From positions 82,695,501 through 82,759,500 of the forward strand of contig JAUMIR010000001.1 of assembly GCA_030847615.1 (NCBI GenBank): a stretch of DNA of 64,000 nt. Reading direction: 5' to 3'. The stretch comes from Gambelia wislizenii (lineage: Eukaryota > Chordata > Lepidosauria > Squamata > Crotaphytidae). Within the stretch, counting starts at the first letter, position 1. Each line of letters starts with the position of its first letter. The notes under the pieces are model-generated. The model did no database searches. It worked only from the letters and a program-made list of their open reading frames with translations, and was not told the origin of the DNA. A program made the translations under genes and the position numbers. This document shows positions 1 to 11,634 of this stretch, in pieces.

Positions 1-152
1 AAGCAATAGATATGGTTGAGATGCACAAACTAGCATCTTGGATAAACTTTCAGACTATGGATCAAGTGGAGAGAGATTGGGCATTGGTGGTTTTTTACTG
101 GGAGTTGAATCAACAAAGAGTGGATTAGGTTTAAAGGGAAGAGAGAATTGAA

Positions 153-747
153 GGAGATTATCAAGACAGCAACAAAAAAGTGTTACCATCCCACAAATTC
201 CTCTCCCACCCCTCTTCCATCCCTGTCCCAGCAAAATAATGTAAACTTTCAGACTTACCTTGTTCATATGTGCAGGGCTGCCCAGGAGTGAATGCAGTTC
301 AAATGGAACTCCATTCACTTCCTGGAAGGAAATCCTACCAGTTCTCACGAGAAGATGAGAATGCGGGAAATTCAAAAATAAAAAGCAAAATAATACATAA
401 AAAGTGACAGCAAGCACAAAAGCACACTTAAAACTTAACAAGTAACCTAGGGAGGGTACAAAAAAGTGTGTCACTTACCTGGATGTCCCAATCTCACCTG
501 GAAGTGTTCTGGCACAGACCTCCCATTGATGCTGGGAGCATGCCAGCAAAACAGGCACCGTTTCACTTGTAGGACATTCCATTACAGAAACAGAATGAGA
601 GATCCATTCATGGCTTAGCCCATGAATAAAAAGCAGTACCAGTGTAATGACAGCTGAATGGGAGCGTGACAACATGGGAACAACGTGGTCTGAAAGGGAA
701 GCCCTTTAGCAATCTCCTGGTGCATCTTAGCACATCTGATAATCTCC
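153..747 (-). mobile_element. Non-autonomous DNA transposon, family B copy 1
   Basis: Both ends carry a terminal inverted repeat: GGAGATTATCAAGACA at 153 and, read from the other strand, GGAGATTATCAGATGTG ending at 747. The flanks are GAA (150-152) and TAA (748-750), which fits a 3-bp target duplication with one change. The interior aligns over several hundred bases with 39283-39960 on the opposite strand, for example the blocks around 340-430 and 480-500. It has no transposase. The open frames inside are chance. A 3-bp duplication would suit a PIF/Harbinger-type element; that is inference. Confidence 0.6.
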
Positions 748-750
748 TAA

Positions 751-1140
751 GAAACTGATTCAATAAAAAGATGTTAACATTAGTTTGTCCTAAATTAACA
801 GAATATCATTTTATTATACAGGGTAGAGGGGGATTTTTCAGAAATACAAGGTCATTTAAATGAGCAAATTAATTCAAAGATAATCAGGAACTGTTAAGGA
901 AATTTAATATTAGGTATGAGAATTCATTAGGTAGTGAAAACATGGAAAACATATAAATCAATCTGTCTATTAAATAACAAGACTGTGATTCTATCTTTCA
1001 GACAAATCAGGGAGAACTGATTTGGAAACTTGAGTGGAGACCTTGAACATGTCTGAACCTGCAGGACAAACATCAATACTCTTGGCCACTCAGTTAATTA
1101 TCAGTCATTGTTTAAAGCAGCTGTGTTGTCTGTTGTGTGC
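751..1140. other. No recognised feature
   Basis: AT-rich sequence between the family B element and the mariner remnant. I see no coding signal, RNA gene or repeat I can name. The upstream part of the reading frame at 1034 does not resemble a mariner N-terminus. Confidence 0.5.
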
Positions 1141-1144
1141 TGGA

Positions 1145-2182
1145 AAAATGCTAAGTTTAAAAGTCAAGCAATGTATCAATTGGAAATTTTTAGTAAAATT
1201 GAAAAAAACACCAATGGAATCTTTTCAAATGCTTACTGAGGCCTACAGGAAAGACTGCATGTCTTGTGTGTGTGTTTGAGTGGCACAAAAGATTCAGAGA
1301 AGGGTGTGAGAATGTGGAAGATGGTAAATGTCCTGGATGATTTTCCAGTTCAAGAACTGAAGAAATTCTGGGGGGGAAATCAGCCAGATTGTTTGAGGAG
1401 TCCACTGACTTAGTGTCCAAATGATAGCTGAAGCCATGAACATTGACAAAGACACTGCGTGGAAAAATTTGCATAAGGATCTCAACATGAGAAAAGTTTG
1501 TGCCATGATGGTCCCTAGGGTTCTCACACCAGAGGGGAAAAAAGTGCCACAAGGAAATTTGCACTGACATTCTGCAGCAACTTGAGGCAGACCCAAAACT
1601 TTTTCAAAAAATCATCATTTGTGATGAAACCTGGATCTTCCAGTATGACCCTGAGACAAAATGACAGTCAATGTACTGGAAAACACAATAATCACCAAGA
1701 ACGAAAAAAGAACATCAAAGCAAGTCCACATTCAAAGCCATGCTAATTGGTTTTTGGCTTTTTTTACATCAAGGGTGTAATATTGGCAGAATGGGTCCCA
1801 GGTTGCAGAACAGTGAACCAGCATTATTATACGGATGTTTTGACAAAGCTGAGAGAAAGAGTCAGAAAAAAAGGCCAGAACTGTTGGAAAATGGTTTCAT
1901 TCTTCATCCAGGGAATGTGCCTGCTCAGCAGCACTTTCTGTGAAGCAGTTTTTGGCCGATAAATGTGTTACTACACTTGAACATCCTCCATATTCACCAG
2001 ATTTGGCACCATTTTTCTTTTCCTTAAAGTGAAATCAGTGCTTAAATGAACACATTTTCAGTCAACTGATGAAGTAAAGAAGAAAATGGAAGATGGGTTG
2101 AAACAGCTGACAGAAACTTATCTGCTCCACACCTTTGTCCAGTGGAATACAAGACTGCATCCATGTGTGAGTGTGAACAGGG
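1145..2182 (+). pseudogene. Degenerate mariner transposase
   Basis: This is a relic of a Tc1/mariner transposase, the enzyme that cuts and pastes its own element at TA sites. The N-terminal DNA-binding part is readable (around 1160-1315, with a FEWHKRF motif typical of mariner). The catalytic part shows CDETW, with the first aspartate at 1623-1625, and YSPDLAP, with the last aspartate near 2000-2002, spaced as in the DDD mariner class. The second catalytic motif, normally HDN, reads HPGN near 1911, so the second aspartate is lost. In-frame stops and frameshifts split the protein (for example around 1279, 1663 and 1940). The family's usual length is about 340 residues, which matches this span. 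I could not identify terminal repeats, and the 3' flank runs into another transposon fragment. It is certainly inactive. Confidence 0.85.
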
Positions 2183-2183
2183 A

Positions 2184-2333
2184 GTACAGTTATTCCTCCA
2201 TATCCACAGATTTGGTATCCACAAATTTAAGTATTCACAGCTTGAAAATATTTTTTAAAAATGATAATCCAAAAAGCAAACCTTGATTTTGCCATCTTAT
2301 ATAAGGGACACCATTTTCTATGTCATTCCATAT
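2184..2333 (+). mobile_element. pogo/Tigger-like MITE fragment
   Basis: It begins with CAGTTATTCCTCCATATCCA after TA, close to the terminus of the large pogo-like element at 26061. The block from about 2265 to 2315 (AATCCAAAAAGCAA, then GATTTTGCCAT, then GACACCATTTT) repeats the interior of the MITE at 17948-18160. The other end is missing. A further fragment with the TTTTGGTATCCATGG motif lies near 4735-4752. Confidence 0.55.
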
Positions 2334-2631
2334 TAGTTAGTTAGTTAGATTATGTATGGGAGATAGGTATTGCTAATTGTCTATAAATTAATAAACAGTT
2401 TTGGTTGTGAAAATAATTAATTATGCAAGAACAATACAAAGTCTACAATTTTAAAAGTGTTTTTGTGATTTTTATTTTTACTCTTATATGCAATGAGTGC
2501 TGCAACATATTCCAAAATGTATATCAATAAATTTCTAAGTGTCTACATGCATGCAATAAATTACTACTAATTACTAATAAATATGCACATATAAATACTT
2601 ACAACAACATAAATACACAATTATAATAAAT
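2334..2631. other. AT-rich spacer
   Basis: Very AT-rich DNA with a short TTAG tandem at about 2334-2347 and scattered ATAAAT runs. It holds no gene or named repeat and ends at the abrupt 5' truncation point of the CR1 element. Confidence 0.5.
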
Positions 2632-3783
2632 ATAAAGGCCTTTGACAAGGTTCCCCATGACATTCTTGCAAACAAGCTTGTAGAATGTGGGCTAGACAAG
2701 TTAACTGTTCAATGGATTTGTAATTGGTTGACTGGCCGAACCCAAAGGGTGCTCAGCAGTGGCTCCTCTTCGTCTTGGAAAGATGTGACCAGTGGGGTGC
2801 CACAGGGTTCTGTCCTGGGCCCAGTGCTATTCAACATCTTTATCAATGACTTAGATGAGGGAATTAGGGGCATACTTATCAAATTTGCAGATGACACCAA
2901 ATTGGGAGGAGTAGCTAATACCCTAGAGGACAGGATCGAAATTCAGAATGACCTGGATAGACTGGAGAGCTGGGCCAAAGCTAACAAAATGAAATTCAAT
3001 ACGGAGAAATGTAAAGTACTGCATTTAGGGCGGAAAAATGAAATGCATAAATATAGGATGGGAGAGACCTGGCTGAATGAGACTACGTGTGAAAGGGATC
3101 TAGGAGTCCTAGTAGACCACAAGTTGAACATGAGCCAACAGTGTGATGCGGCAGCTAAAAAGGCCAATGCAATTTTGGGCTGTATCAATAGAAGTATAGT
3201 GTCTAGATCAAGGGAAGTAATAGTGCCACTCTATTCTGCCTTGGTCAGACCTCACTTAGAATACTGTGTCCAGTTCTGGGCACCACAATTCAGAAAGGAT
3301 ATTGACAAATTGGAGCGTGTCCAGAGAAGGGCGACTAAAATGGTGAAAGGTCTGGAAGCAATGCCTTATGAGGAGAGACTTAGGGAGCTGGGTATGTTTA
3401 GCCTGGAAAAAAGACGGTTTAGAGGCGATATGATAGCCCTGTTTAAGTATTTGAAGGGATGTCACGCTGAGGATGGAGCAGGCTTGTTTTCTGCTGCTCC
3501 AGAGACTGGAACACGGAGCAATGGGTGCAAGCTCCAGGAACAGAGATTCCACCTCAACATTAGGAGGAACTTTTTGACAGTAAGAGCTGTTCGGCAGTGG
3601 AACGCACTCCCTCGGAGCGTGGTGGGGTCTCCTTCCTTGGAGGTCTTTAAACAGAGGCTGGATGGCCATCTGTCGGGGATGCTTTGATTGTGATTTCCTG
3701 CGTGGCAGGGGGGTTGGACTGGATGGCCCTCGTGGTCTCTTCCAACTCTGCAATTCTATGATTCTATGATTCTATGATTCTAT
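2632..3783 (+). mobile_element. CR1 LINE, 5'-truncated, young copy
   Basis: A CR1 non-LTR retrotransposon copy cut off at its 5' end inside the RT palm, as usual for target-primed reverse transcription. It has a complete 3' UTR with the GGTTGGACTGGATGGCC block and an ATTCTATG tandem tail at about 3755-3783. Other copies lie at 19122, 32148, 35245, 40028, 47300 and 61153. The one at 19122 matches it almost base for base over its length, pointing to recent activity of this subfamily. Confidence 0.92.
2635..3687 (+). CDS. CR1 ORF2 C-terminal part (reverse transcriptase), uninterrupted
   Basis: About 350 codons stay open from the truncation point to a TGA at 3685-3687. In order: SKAFDKVPH-type palm motif (here from KAFDKVPH), GVPQGSVLGP, the catalytic FADD box at about 2884-2895, then the thumb and the CR1 C-terminal region with [12 protein letters not shown] and LREL..FSLEKRR. 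The N-terminal endonuclease and the fingers are missing, so no active enzyme can result. The reading begins in mid-protein, so there is no native start codon. The lack of stops indicates a young insertion. CR1 RT copies element RNA at a nicked chromosomal target. Confidence 0.9.
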   Translation, partial: KAFDKVPHDILANKLVECGLDKLTVQWICNWLTGRTQRVLSSGSSSSWKDVTSGVPQGSVLGPVLFNIFINDLDEGIRGILIKFADDTKLGGVANTLEDRIEIQNDLDRLESWAKANKMKFNTEKCKVLHLGRKNEMHKYRMGETWLNETTCERDLGVLVDHKLNMSQQCDAAAKKANAILGCINRSIVSRSREVIVPLYSALVRPHLEYCVQFWAPQFRKDIDKLERVQRRATKMVKGLEAMPYEERLRELGMFSLEKRRFRGDMIALFKYLKGCHAEDGAGLFSAAPETGTRSNGCKLQEQRFHLNIRRNFLTVRAVRQWNALPRSVVGSPSLEVFKQRLDGHLSGML

Positions 3784-4258
3784 ACTGGAGTCCTTGCAAA
3801 TCCACACAATAATAGGACTCAAACAGTGTTCTCAAACCTGGATATGTATTCCTTTGGTATTGGGATGCGATGGAATAGACATGCCACCCGTGTTGCGTTA
3901 ATTTTGTCCACTTTTTCTCTTCAACTCCACTTAAAAGGAAGGTTTTCACTTTTGCAGGTAAGATGTTTAAACTGAATTTCTCAAATGAGTCTTTCAAAAC
4001 GAAATTATTTGTTTGACCCAGGTAAGTAATTCGTGGGTTGAGCTGCGAACTGGTTTACCTTTTCTTAATCAGCATTGCAGATGGCAACCTCTAGACCCAA
4101 GATATAGTTGCCCGTTTCGTTCCCTTTCTCAATGCAATGCACCTAACCATAACCAATGTGCTGTGACAGGGAGCCGAATGAAACTATCTTTGTAAATATT
4201 ATGCATATGGAAAAGATAAACCAGTAAGCAGCTCAACACTTTTAAAATTGTAGACTTT
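3784..4258. other. No recognised feature
   Basis: No coding signal or recognisable repeat between the CR1 tail and the foldback element. Confidence 0.45.
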
Positions 4259-4589
4259 GGACTTTTTCAGACACCCGTTACTGTGCAAGAAGCCTCTACA
4301 ACAGTAATGAAGCTGCTGCATGGCAGGGGGTCCGTTTCGGATGACGCCGTCCCTCTCTTGGCGTCGTCCATGACTGTTCCGGGTAGGATTGAGGGCAGCC
4401 GTGCCATTTTTTACTCATGGAAGTTGTCCGTGAATAAAAAATGGTGCCGCCGCCCTCATTCCTACCCGGAACAGTCACGGACGATGCCGAGAGAGGGATG
4501 GCGTTGTCCGAAATTGACCCCCTGCCATGCAGCAGTTTTGTTACTGTTATGGAGGCTTCTTGCACGGTAAGGGGTGTCTGAAAAAGTCC
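4259..4589. mobile_element. Foldback MITE F1, almost wholly palindromic
   Basis: The element is a 331-bp near-perfect inverted repeat centred near 4424. It starts GGACTTTTTCAGACACCC and ends with the complement, flanked by TTT on both sides (4256-4258 and 4590-4592). Long arms pair, for example GCTGCATGGCAGGGGGTC near 4313 with its complement near 4520, and ACTGTTCCGGGTAGGA near 4373 with its complement near 4460. It has no coding capacity. The terminal repeat resembles those of F2 at 15102 and family B at 39283. Confidence 0.8.
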
Positions 4590-5197
4590 TTTGTATCTTT
4601 ATTGCATAATTAATTATTTTTACAACCATAAGTCTTTATTAATTTATAGACAATTATCAATACCTCCTATACATAATTTAAGTATACTCTTTAGTGAAAC
4701 CTGCCCTGTATATTGGATTGCATGAGTGTTCACAGATTTTGGTATCCATGGGTATATTGGTATAGTCACACTTTGATTCTTTGTTTTGGTATATTCACAC
4801 TTTGGTACATTCACACTTTGTTTTTTGTTTTTTGTTTTTTGTTTTTGTTTTTTGTTTTTAGAGAAAAATAAAGTTTTTTTTAAAAAAAGGCCTGGTCCTC
4901 TGAGAATTACCATAGTTTGTGGTAGGAGTATAAATTTTCATTCATTTCATTCTCACATGCAAGACCCAAAATGATCAAAAAGCTTGTTCCTGCTGGTTGA
5001 GATAAAAAGGCTATTGTGGATTTTTCAACAATTATTGTATTTTAAGACTGTTTGCCTCCCCCCCCCCGCCGAACAAGGGTTTTGCACAAAAATGTGCTCT
5101 ACACAAATACCTCATCTTCTGCAAGAAAGCCCTTCATGGGTTTTTTGGGGGGTGGGGTGGGGTAGGCTTGAAATACCCCCCCCCCCAAGAAAAGAAA
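4590..5197. repeat. Spacer with T-rich (TTTTTTG) repeat
   Basis: Contains a TTTTTTG-type tandem at about 4818-4860, a C run near 5058 and C/G runs at 5138-5186. A pogo-like MITE fragment lies near 4735-4752. No gene is visible. Confidence 0.5.
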
Positions 5198-5280
5198 AGA
5201 AAAAGAAAGAGAGAGAGAGAGAGAGAGGAAGGAAGGAAGGAAGGAAGGAAGGAAGGAAGGAAGGAAGGAAGGAAAAGAAA
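5198..5280 (+). repeat. (GA)n/(GGAA)n microsatellite
   Basis: A purine tract of AAAGA, GA dinucleotides (about 5207-5227) and about ten GGAA units (about 5228-5272). The Lys/Arg/Glu-rich and Leu/Ser-rich frames on either strand come from this tract and are not genes. Confidence 0.9.
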
Positions 5281-6085
5281 AGAACCCTTCTTGTGGTGGT
5301 TGAATTTTTTTTTTTTAATAGGATGTCTTGATACGTTTGGACACACTTATTAATCAGGACAAGATTTTTTTAATGTTCTTTACATTACTAGTGTATGATC
5401 ATTGGTCACCTAATGTGCCACAGTATGCTTGGAGATGAAAGACTTTCTTGCTCTATATAGCTTCAAAGCTGCAAACTGTGAATGCCCTTCAAGGTAAGAT
5501 GAAACAAGTATTTGATTTGAAAGCAATTTGGTATCTTCAGTACCATTAAGTGACAAAAATGTCTGCCTTTCTATGTTCTGGGAATAAAGAAAGGGCAGAT
5601 GAATAGACAGATGTGCAAAAAAAAAAGGTGATCTGCTATTCAATTAGCCTTCAGATTGAAATCTTTCACTCAGCAATGACCTATTCTCCATGAATAATGT
5701 TGTTAATTATATAGCCAACATGGTTTCTGAATGATAAAAAAAAGAGTGTTGCATTTCAATGGCTGAGTCTGCTAAGCATTATCTCTTTGAACTGTAGCAA
5801 TGGCACACACAGTCCTAGCAATCAATATCTACATACTGGGCATTGTCTTATTAGCCAGTTCACAACTAGTAGTAGGCCTGCGTTCTGTTGGTTTGAAAGT
5901 CTTGAATTTCTTTAGAAGTTCCATCAGGCAACATTGTAATAGGTCCTGCAGGAGAAAACATTTCCTGGATCTGGTCATCAAGATTGGCGAACCACAAGAT
6001 ATGGTATATGACTGGTGCACAACTACTTTAAATCTAAGTCCTTTGCATTCATTAAAAGGTTATGACAACAACATAGACAGTTTAA
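5281..6085. other. No recognised feature
   Basis: Ordinary AT-rich DNA. A 104-codon frame starting at 5800 has a hydrophobic start but no recognisable domain or splice context, and I regard it as chance. Confidence 0.4.
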
Positions 6086-7026
6086 TATTAAGTGCCCTTA
6101 CCTCTCCCTTCTAATAGATTGGCAATATTTCCTAAATCAGCAATAACCCATACATTGGCAATAATTGACTAGTTCACATAATTGTTCATGTAGGTCCATG
6201 GTAGACTAAACAATCCACAGGAGGGTTCAAGCAAAGGTCACCCAGAGATTAAGTTATCTCAGAAATTCCCCCAAAACAGACACACCCAGGACAAGATTAA
6301 GTGAAGCCCCCTCAGACAGTAGTTAGGGTAGAATGTGCTAATTTCCCCTGGACGCACCTGGCAGTGAGTCATACTCCAAAACAAACAAATGACTGGGACA
6401 CCCATTATCCTGCAAACCTCTTCCTTCACACCTCTGCCTACCCTACAATAAAGGGTTGCCTCAAACCCATCAGTCTTAATTTCCCAACCATTAACATAAA
6501 TCAACGAAGCTGGAGCATCCATTGTTTAACTCCGGGAAACTCAGTGAAGTATTGTTCTTCACTCAAAACACACCTTAAGAGTATGATATTGGGTATAAAT
6601 ATTACCCTCAAATTATTGCCATGTATGCATAGGTCCTCCAGTCATGTCACTCTGCCAGCCTGCTGTGTGGCCCTCAGATCCAAATCTGAGTCCTTCTCTG
6701 CTACAGGACAGATAAAGTATAGCCCATGATCCCTGAAATCAATTCATCTAACCAAATACTTCATCCTAATTGTTCACTAGCCTTGTGTGACTGCTCGAAG
6801 CATGAGTGCATATGTGAGTGGTACTGTGATTATTTTCCAATAAAAACCAGCTTTAATTTATTCTGGTTTGGAGTCTCAGATAGTACCAGTATACACAGGT
6901 GCAAAGATGCTGCCAGTTACCCAACCTCTCAGTGCCATATTTTGAGCTAATTAAAATCCCCCAATTCAATCTCATAATTTGAGTGTCATGAGTAGGTCCC
7001 ATGGAGCCCACACAATTCAGGTAACA
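6086..7026 (+). mobile_element. Endogenous retrovirus-type solo LTR, copy 1
   Basis: This aligns throughout with the LTRs at 14684, 22042 and 41133. It is flanked by TTAA on both sides (6082-6085 and 7027-7030), a perfect 4-bp target duplication. Features shared with the sister copies are a TATAAATATT box at about 6594, an AATAAAA poly(A) signal near 6839, and an end reading ATTCAGGTAACA. The first bases are mutated (TATTAAGTG where others have TGTTACGTG). No internal retroviral genes remain, so this is a recombined solo LTR. Confidence 0.75.
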
Positions 7027-8814
7027 TTAATGCTGTTGCACAGGAGGAGAGAAATATACGTCTGAAGATTTTTTGTAAGATAACTAAGTAAGTTTAGTGA
7101 CAGCTGGTGGCTCCCATGCCAGTGGGGCTGAAATTCCATTCCATGTTTTTGCTCAAACTTTAAAAAAAAAACACAACTATCCAGGGTGTTATATGTATCT
7201 GGGCAAAATGGCTCAGTACCATGGTAGCTCCTTTAATGTCAGATTATAACTAAATCAGAGGCTGCATAGTTTTCTTGAACCTGAATTAGGCTCATTTCTG
7301 ATTAAATATGAAGCAACATACTTATACTCTGTATGAATCAGAGGGATGGTTTGATAACTATAGTTCTGTCACATGATGAAAACTTCCAGGAGTGTCATGC
7401 TGTTATTGTTGCATGCCTTCATGTCATTTCTGACTTATGGTGACCCTAAGGCAGTATTGCAGTAGCCAGGTTTACTTGCTCTTGGAATAACATCAGCAGA
7501 GCTTTGTGTTTTGGTATCTGTTCATATTTATTTAGAAATACACAGACTGTATTCATGGAGACACAGCTGAAACACTCCAATTGGCATCCCAGGTCCATGG
7601 CTCCCAGATCTGCTCTTAGGAAACAAGATTCTCCAAATGCTGTCAGCTTATAGAGCCCTATTCTTCTTAGGTTGTTTCCAGATGGAAAGCTCCTAACACA
7701 ATCGGTCAAAAGATATTCTGCTGTTATTTCCCCCCTCCTTAATTATTTAGGAGAGTGGAAGGATGGAAAGTGAAAGATCAAAGAAACAATGAAAAAACAT
7801 GGGAGAGTTCCAAGTAGAAAATTTATTTATTTTTTATTTATATTCCACTGTTCTCCTGGCACATTATTCAATGTGGCTGAAACAGGACCAACTGCATTAT
7901 AGAAGTATAGAAATGGAAACACTCATGGGCCTTCAGACATCCAACTTGTACCAACCTTAGCTGAGAGACAGTAAGAACTGGTCCATTCCCTGATTTCTCC
8001 CCTTATTCAGAACATTCCAGAATAGTCCTGTAGCAAGAAAAAATTGTTTAAATATTAGTTTCTGTTAAGGTATGTCTCTTGTAGTTTTCCTAGAGAAAAA
8101 GCTTCCTAGTAATTTCAACCAAATTTTGGCTCTGGTGCCATTAACTTTATCCTGAACAAGCTCTTCCCCATGCTACCACAAAATAACTGGTTTGGAACAG
8201 CTTTTCTCCACATGGTTTTCAGCTTTGCCAGGAGAAAGAGGTGTTTCCATCCATTCCATCTGTAGCAGAGCTAAAAATTGCTCCACAGCTATTCCTGGAC
8301 TGGCTGCTGGTAAGTATGTTACTCTGGCCAGTGAAGACCCAGAATAACCTGATAGCATTCCTTCTTCAGGCATGTTATTGTACTGTATTTTCTCTTAGAG
8401 GTAGTAAACTTAGCATGCTAATACTTAGTAGTTTCTAGTTTTCAGTTTAGGCATTCCCTGTTTGTTGATCTTGGCCACATCTTCTCTCTTCCTACATCAG
8501 TTAGTTTGCAGCTAGTCTGAGTTTTTCTGTCCTCCATTTTGTTCTCTGCTGTTCTCCCCTCTATATCCTCTATATTTGAAGAACACATTACAGAATCTCT
8601 AGCCGTAGGATGTTATGAAACCATTAGCATTTGTAAATAAACCTACTTCATATGTTTTTACAAAGAAGACTAAGCCTGCTTTATTCTCTGCTAGACTCAA
8701 TGTGTGGGTGGTGGCAGTGGTATGAGTTGTATTGCTGCTCACCTTCTGCTTGCAAATATTAATTACTCTGCTTGTGAGATAACTTGTAATGCTATTTCTT
8801 ACATACTCCAACAG
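7027..8814. other. Mostly unrecognised; small SINE and L2-tail fragments
   Basis: At about 7405-7453 a short antisense piece of the tRNA-derived Sauria-type SINE tail is visible (CATGTCATTTCTGACTTATG then GTGACCCTAAGG). At about 7820-7885 TATTTAT-rich sequence with ATTCCACTG looks like an antisense L2 3' tail. The rest shows nothing I can name. Confidence 0.4.
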
Positions 8815-9175
8815 TGTATTGGTTTATTTATACCCTGCTTGTTCACCAAAGCCAGGATTTAACACAGTTTCAAGAGAAATACAAGTAAAAACAGATATAA
8901 ATGAATATATACAAAAAGTTATGCTTAAAATGTCATTATTAAAGCCAATTAAAAGATCCATTGAACAGGAGATGATAAAAAAGCAGCACACTATGAGAGC
9001 TTTTTTATATATATAAAACAGTCAGTTCCCCAAAACCTATGGGAATAAAAAGGTCTTCACCTGTCAATGAAAGGTCAACAAGGAGGAAGCCATTCTAGTC
9101 TCCCTTGGAAGATAGCTACAGAGCCTGGGAGTAGGTACTGAGGAAGAGACATCCTAAACTCTTCCCAGTAGATTA
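8815..9175 (-). mobile_element. Possible decayed L2 3' fragment
   Basis: The run GTTTATTTATACCCTGCTTG followed by AAAAGGTCTTCACCTGTCAA near 9050 and GAAGCCATTCTAGTCTCCC near 9085 follows the layout of the antisense L2 3' regions at 37375 and 43265 (tail, then the HLF-like and LWN-like coding end). Similarity is weak, so the call is tentative. Confidence 0.4.
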
Positions 9176-10330
9176 CATGTCAGATTAAAAAGTGACTGTT
9201 AGTGAAGGAGACAAAGTTTGATATTTGGAAGTTTGAAATATAGACTCCACATTCTACCTCAATTCAAAATGCTTCATCCCAATATGACACAAACCATATT
9301 TTGGTTTATTTGTCACGGCCATTATGTCCATACTTATTCCCCTAAACATCCCTATAAAGGTAGGGTCCAGATAATCTTTCTGTCAAGTGTTGTGCCACCT
9401 CCCTCCATCTCTCTGTGTCCAGAATAGTTGCAACAGTCATGTCCCAGATACAAGCAGTGCTGGAAAACTACATTTCATGTGGCTCCTTGCATCTGGGACA
9501 GCATTCCCTCTCTCACACACACACATTCTAGATGCCATCAAGACAAAGGAAAATGGAAGGAGAGTTATTTGGCTGCTTTTGTTTTATAACAGGGATATAT
9601 CAATAAAAAAAAGCCTTCTCCTAACCTGATATTTTTGGGCAATCTGGTGATTTAGACTATAACTTTCATAATCCCTCACAATTAGTCATACTCACTGGTG
9701 ATGATGGGGGTTATCCAAAATAGCACCAAGATAGGGGAAACTGTCCCACAGAATTGATGCTGTTTGCAATACTTTGTTAGTGTTTGAGATGACTCAAGGG
9801 TACTTCTTTTTCCTGACCACTCACAGGAAAGATCCCAAAAAGTGAGTGCAAGTCAAGGTGAGTTAAACCCGTGACTTGTAACAACAGCAAACAAGCATGG
9901 AATATATCGATTTCCTGCCTCATAGACTTGAAGGCTAATGTACACACCTTTACTGTAGTTCTGCTGAGCCCTGAGGGAGACTTTCTAAAATGTTCTGACA
10001 TTCTGCACTCACCCTCCTCTTATGTTACCATAGCAAATCTATAAAAGAGCTCCAGTTAAGGATCTGCAAATGGCTACACCAGTGGCTATGTTAAAGGTGG
10101 GCAAAGTGCTGTTCTAGGATAGCATGCAGCTTTGAAGGCTGGGGTTTTTTTTAGCTATCAAGCCCTTGAGATACCACAATCTGCTCCTTATCTAAACAAA
10201 TATCCCCTCTAAGGGAGGGCATTCCCTTTTCAAATGGGTTGCAGTGGCTCCTCCACAGTTTAACATCAAAAGTATCCATTTTTCAAAACCAGAAGTGGAC
10301 TTCTGGTACTTCTGGATTAGTTTTGCTTTA
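9176..10330. other. No recognised feature
   Basis: No coding signal. It includes a short CA run near 9513-9524. The frames here are short and without known motifs. Confidence 0.4.
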
Positions 10331-10575
10331 CAGTAGGACCCCTGTATCCACTGGGGATTGGTTCTGAGGGGCCCTGTGGATACCAAAAACCACAGATAAC
10401 AGTGAACGCCATTGAAAATAATGGGACTTCCGGTTTAAAATATCATAGAGTTTCCTTGGAGGACCTAGAAAATGGCTAGAGAGGATGCATTTTCTAGGAA
10501 GACTCTATGATAGGTGTGTTGTTTCATGTCCCATGGATAACTGAATGAGTGGATAATGAATAAGTGATCCTACTA
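10331..10575 (+). mobile_element. pogo/Tigger-like MITE, complete
   Basis: A 245-bp element that starts CAGTAGGACCCCTGTATCCA and ends GTGATCCTACTA, flanked by TA at 10329-10330 and 10576-10577. TA duplications and CAGT-type ends are those of pogo/Tigger elements. The interior, including GAAAATAATGGGACTTC and ACCTAGAAAATGGCTAGAGA, recurs at 37822-38475 and 46985-47191. It has no coding capacity. Confidence 0.8.
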
Positions 10576-11499
10576 TATTTTTGACTTTTTTTTTTACTTC
10601 ATGGACCCCCTGGGAGTTCCCAGGGGTAGAACATTGGCCTCTGGAGCCACTTCAGTTGCTGTCCATGGGCTAGGTCCTTGAGGATCAGTTTCTTCCATTT
10701 GTTTTCTGGCACCAGCATTTTCAGATGCTCCTTTTCTCTACTAGCAATTTGTACAATGCACGTGCCACAGAACACGATGTACTGTTGTTCCACTTGCTCT
10801 AAATATAGTCTCAGGGGCTCATAAGACCTAAGAAGAAGGGGCTTCCCAGAAAAACACAGAATGAACAGAAAAGAACCCAATCATTTGAAAATGAAAATAT
10901 GCTCTTTTTATTACTCATAACATAAGAAATAACCCAACATACATGGATGAAACTGAAATAATTCAACAAGAACACATTGTGTATAGCTCTCATTAAAATA
11001 AAATACATATAAAATGTGTTTATTTAACCGAAAGGAAAAAATAAATAATGCTCAAAAGAATGTCTATATCAATACCCAGTCAACTGATGCAAGTCAGGAC
11101 ATTTCTTTTTAAAACCATTTTATCAAAGCACAAACAAACAAAAACACACAAAACACACACACACCAACATCAAAATGGTTCTTGCAACCACACTTCTAGA
11201 CTAGCTTTTCTCAGGCTTTCTCAATGAGCTCTACAATACTGGAATGCAACCTCCACAGATTGCATTTGGACTGCACCAGGCTGACTTCTGTAGGCATAAA
11301 TACCATGCATTGTGTAATGTTTTGTGGTGTGTGGATTTTGTAAAGCAGTGTCTTGATAGGAGATGTTTACAAGGTATGGTTTCAAAATTTTATTTTATTT
11401 TATGTATATCCCACCTTTTACCCAGTTTTTTCTCACAAGTCTTTCGGTTTCATAGATGTAATTTAAATTGTTTCGTACTACAAAGAGTATAGAAATTAT
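10576..11499. other. No recognised feature
   Basis: AT-rich, with a short ACACAC stretch near 11137-11165 and TTTTATTTTATTTTATG near 11387 that may be an L2 tail remnant. No gene is supported. Confidence 0.4.
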
Positions 11500-11634
11500 G
11501 GCTGAAATCCTGTTGGTTAATCCCAACTGGAGTAGACCCACTGAGTCAACTTTTGAATGATGAGTCAACATGTAGGTAAATTCCATTGATTCAATAGGTC
11601 TACTCTATTCTGAAGTAACAGCAGGATTCAGGCC
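11500..11634. mobile_element. Short palindromic MITE
   Basis: The left end GGCTGAAATCCTGTTGGTTA and the complement of the right end (GGCCTGAATCCTGCTGTTAC) form an inverted repeat that extends through GAGTAGACC blocks on both arms. TAT flanks both sides (11497-11499 and 11635-11637). It is non-coding. Confidence 0.7.

Noticed and set aside
3256..3753. Antisense 165-codon frame in CR1, repeated at 19154-19651
   Set aside because: It is the complement of the CR1 coding strand. Its repeated appearance follows from CR1 being repeated.
5134..5353. Reading frames rich in Arg/Lys/Glu/Gly or Pro/Ser/Leu on both strands
   Set aside because: They are translations of the GA and GGAA microsatellite and C/G runs.
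5800..6114. 104-codon frame with a hydrophobic N-terminus that could look like a signal peptide
   Set aside because: No known domain, no splice or promoter context, AT-rich DNA where such frames arise by chance, and the opposite strand is open as well.
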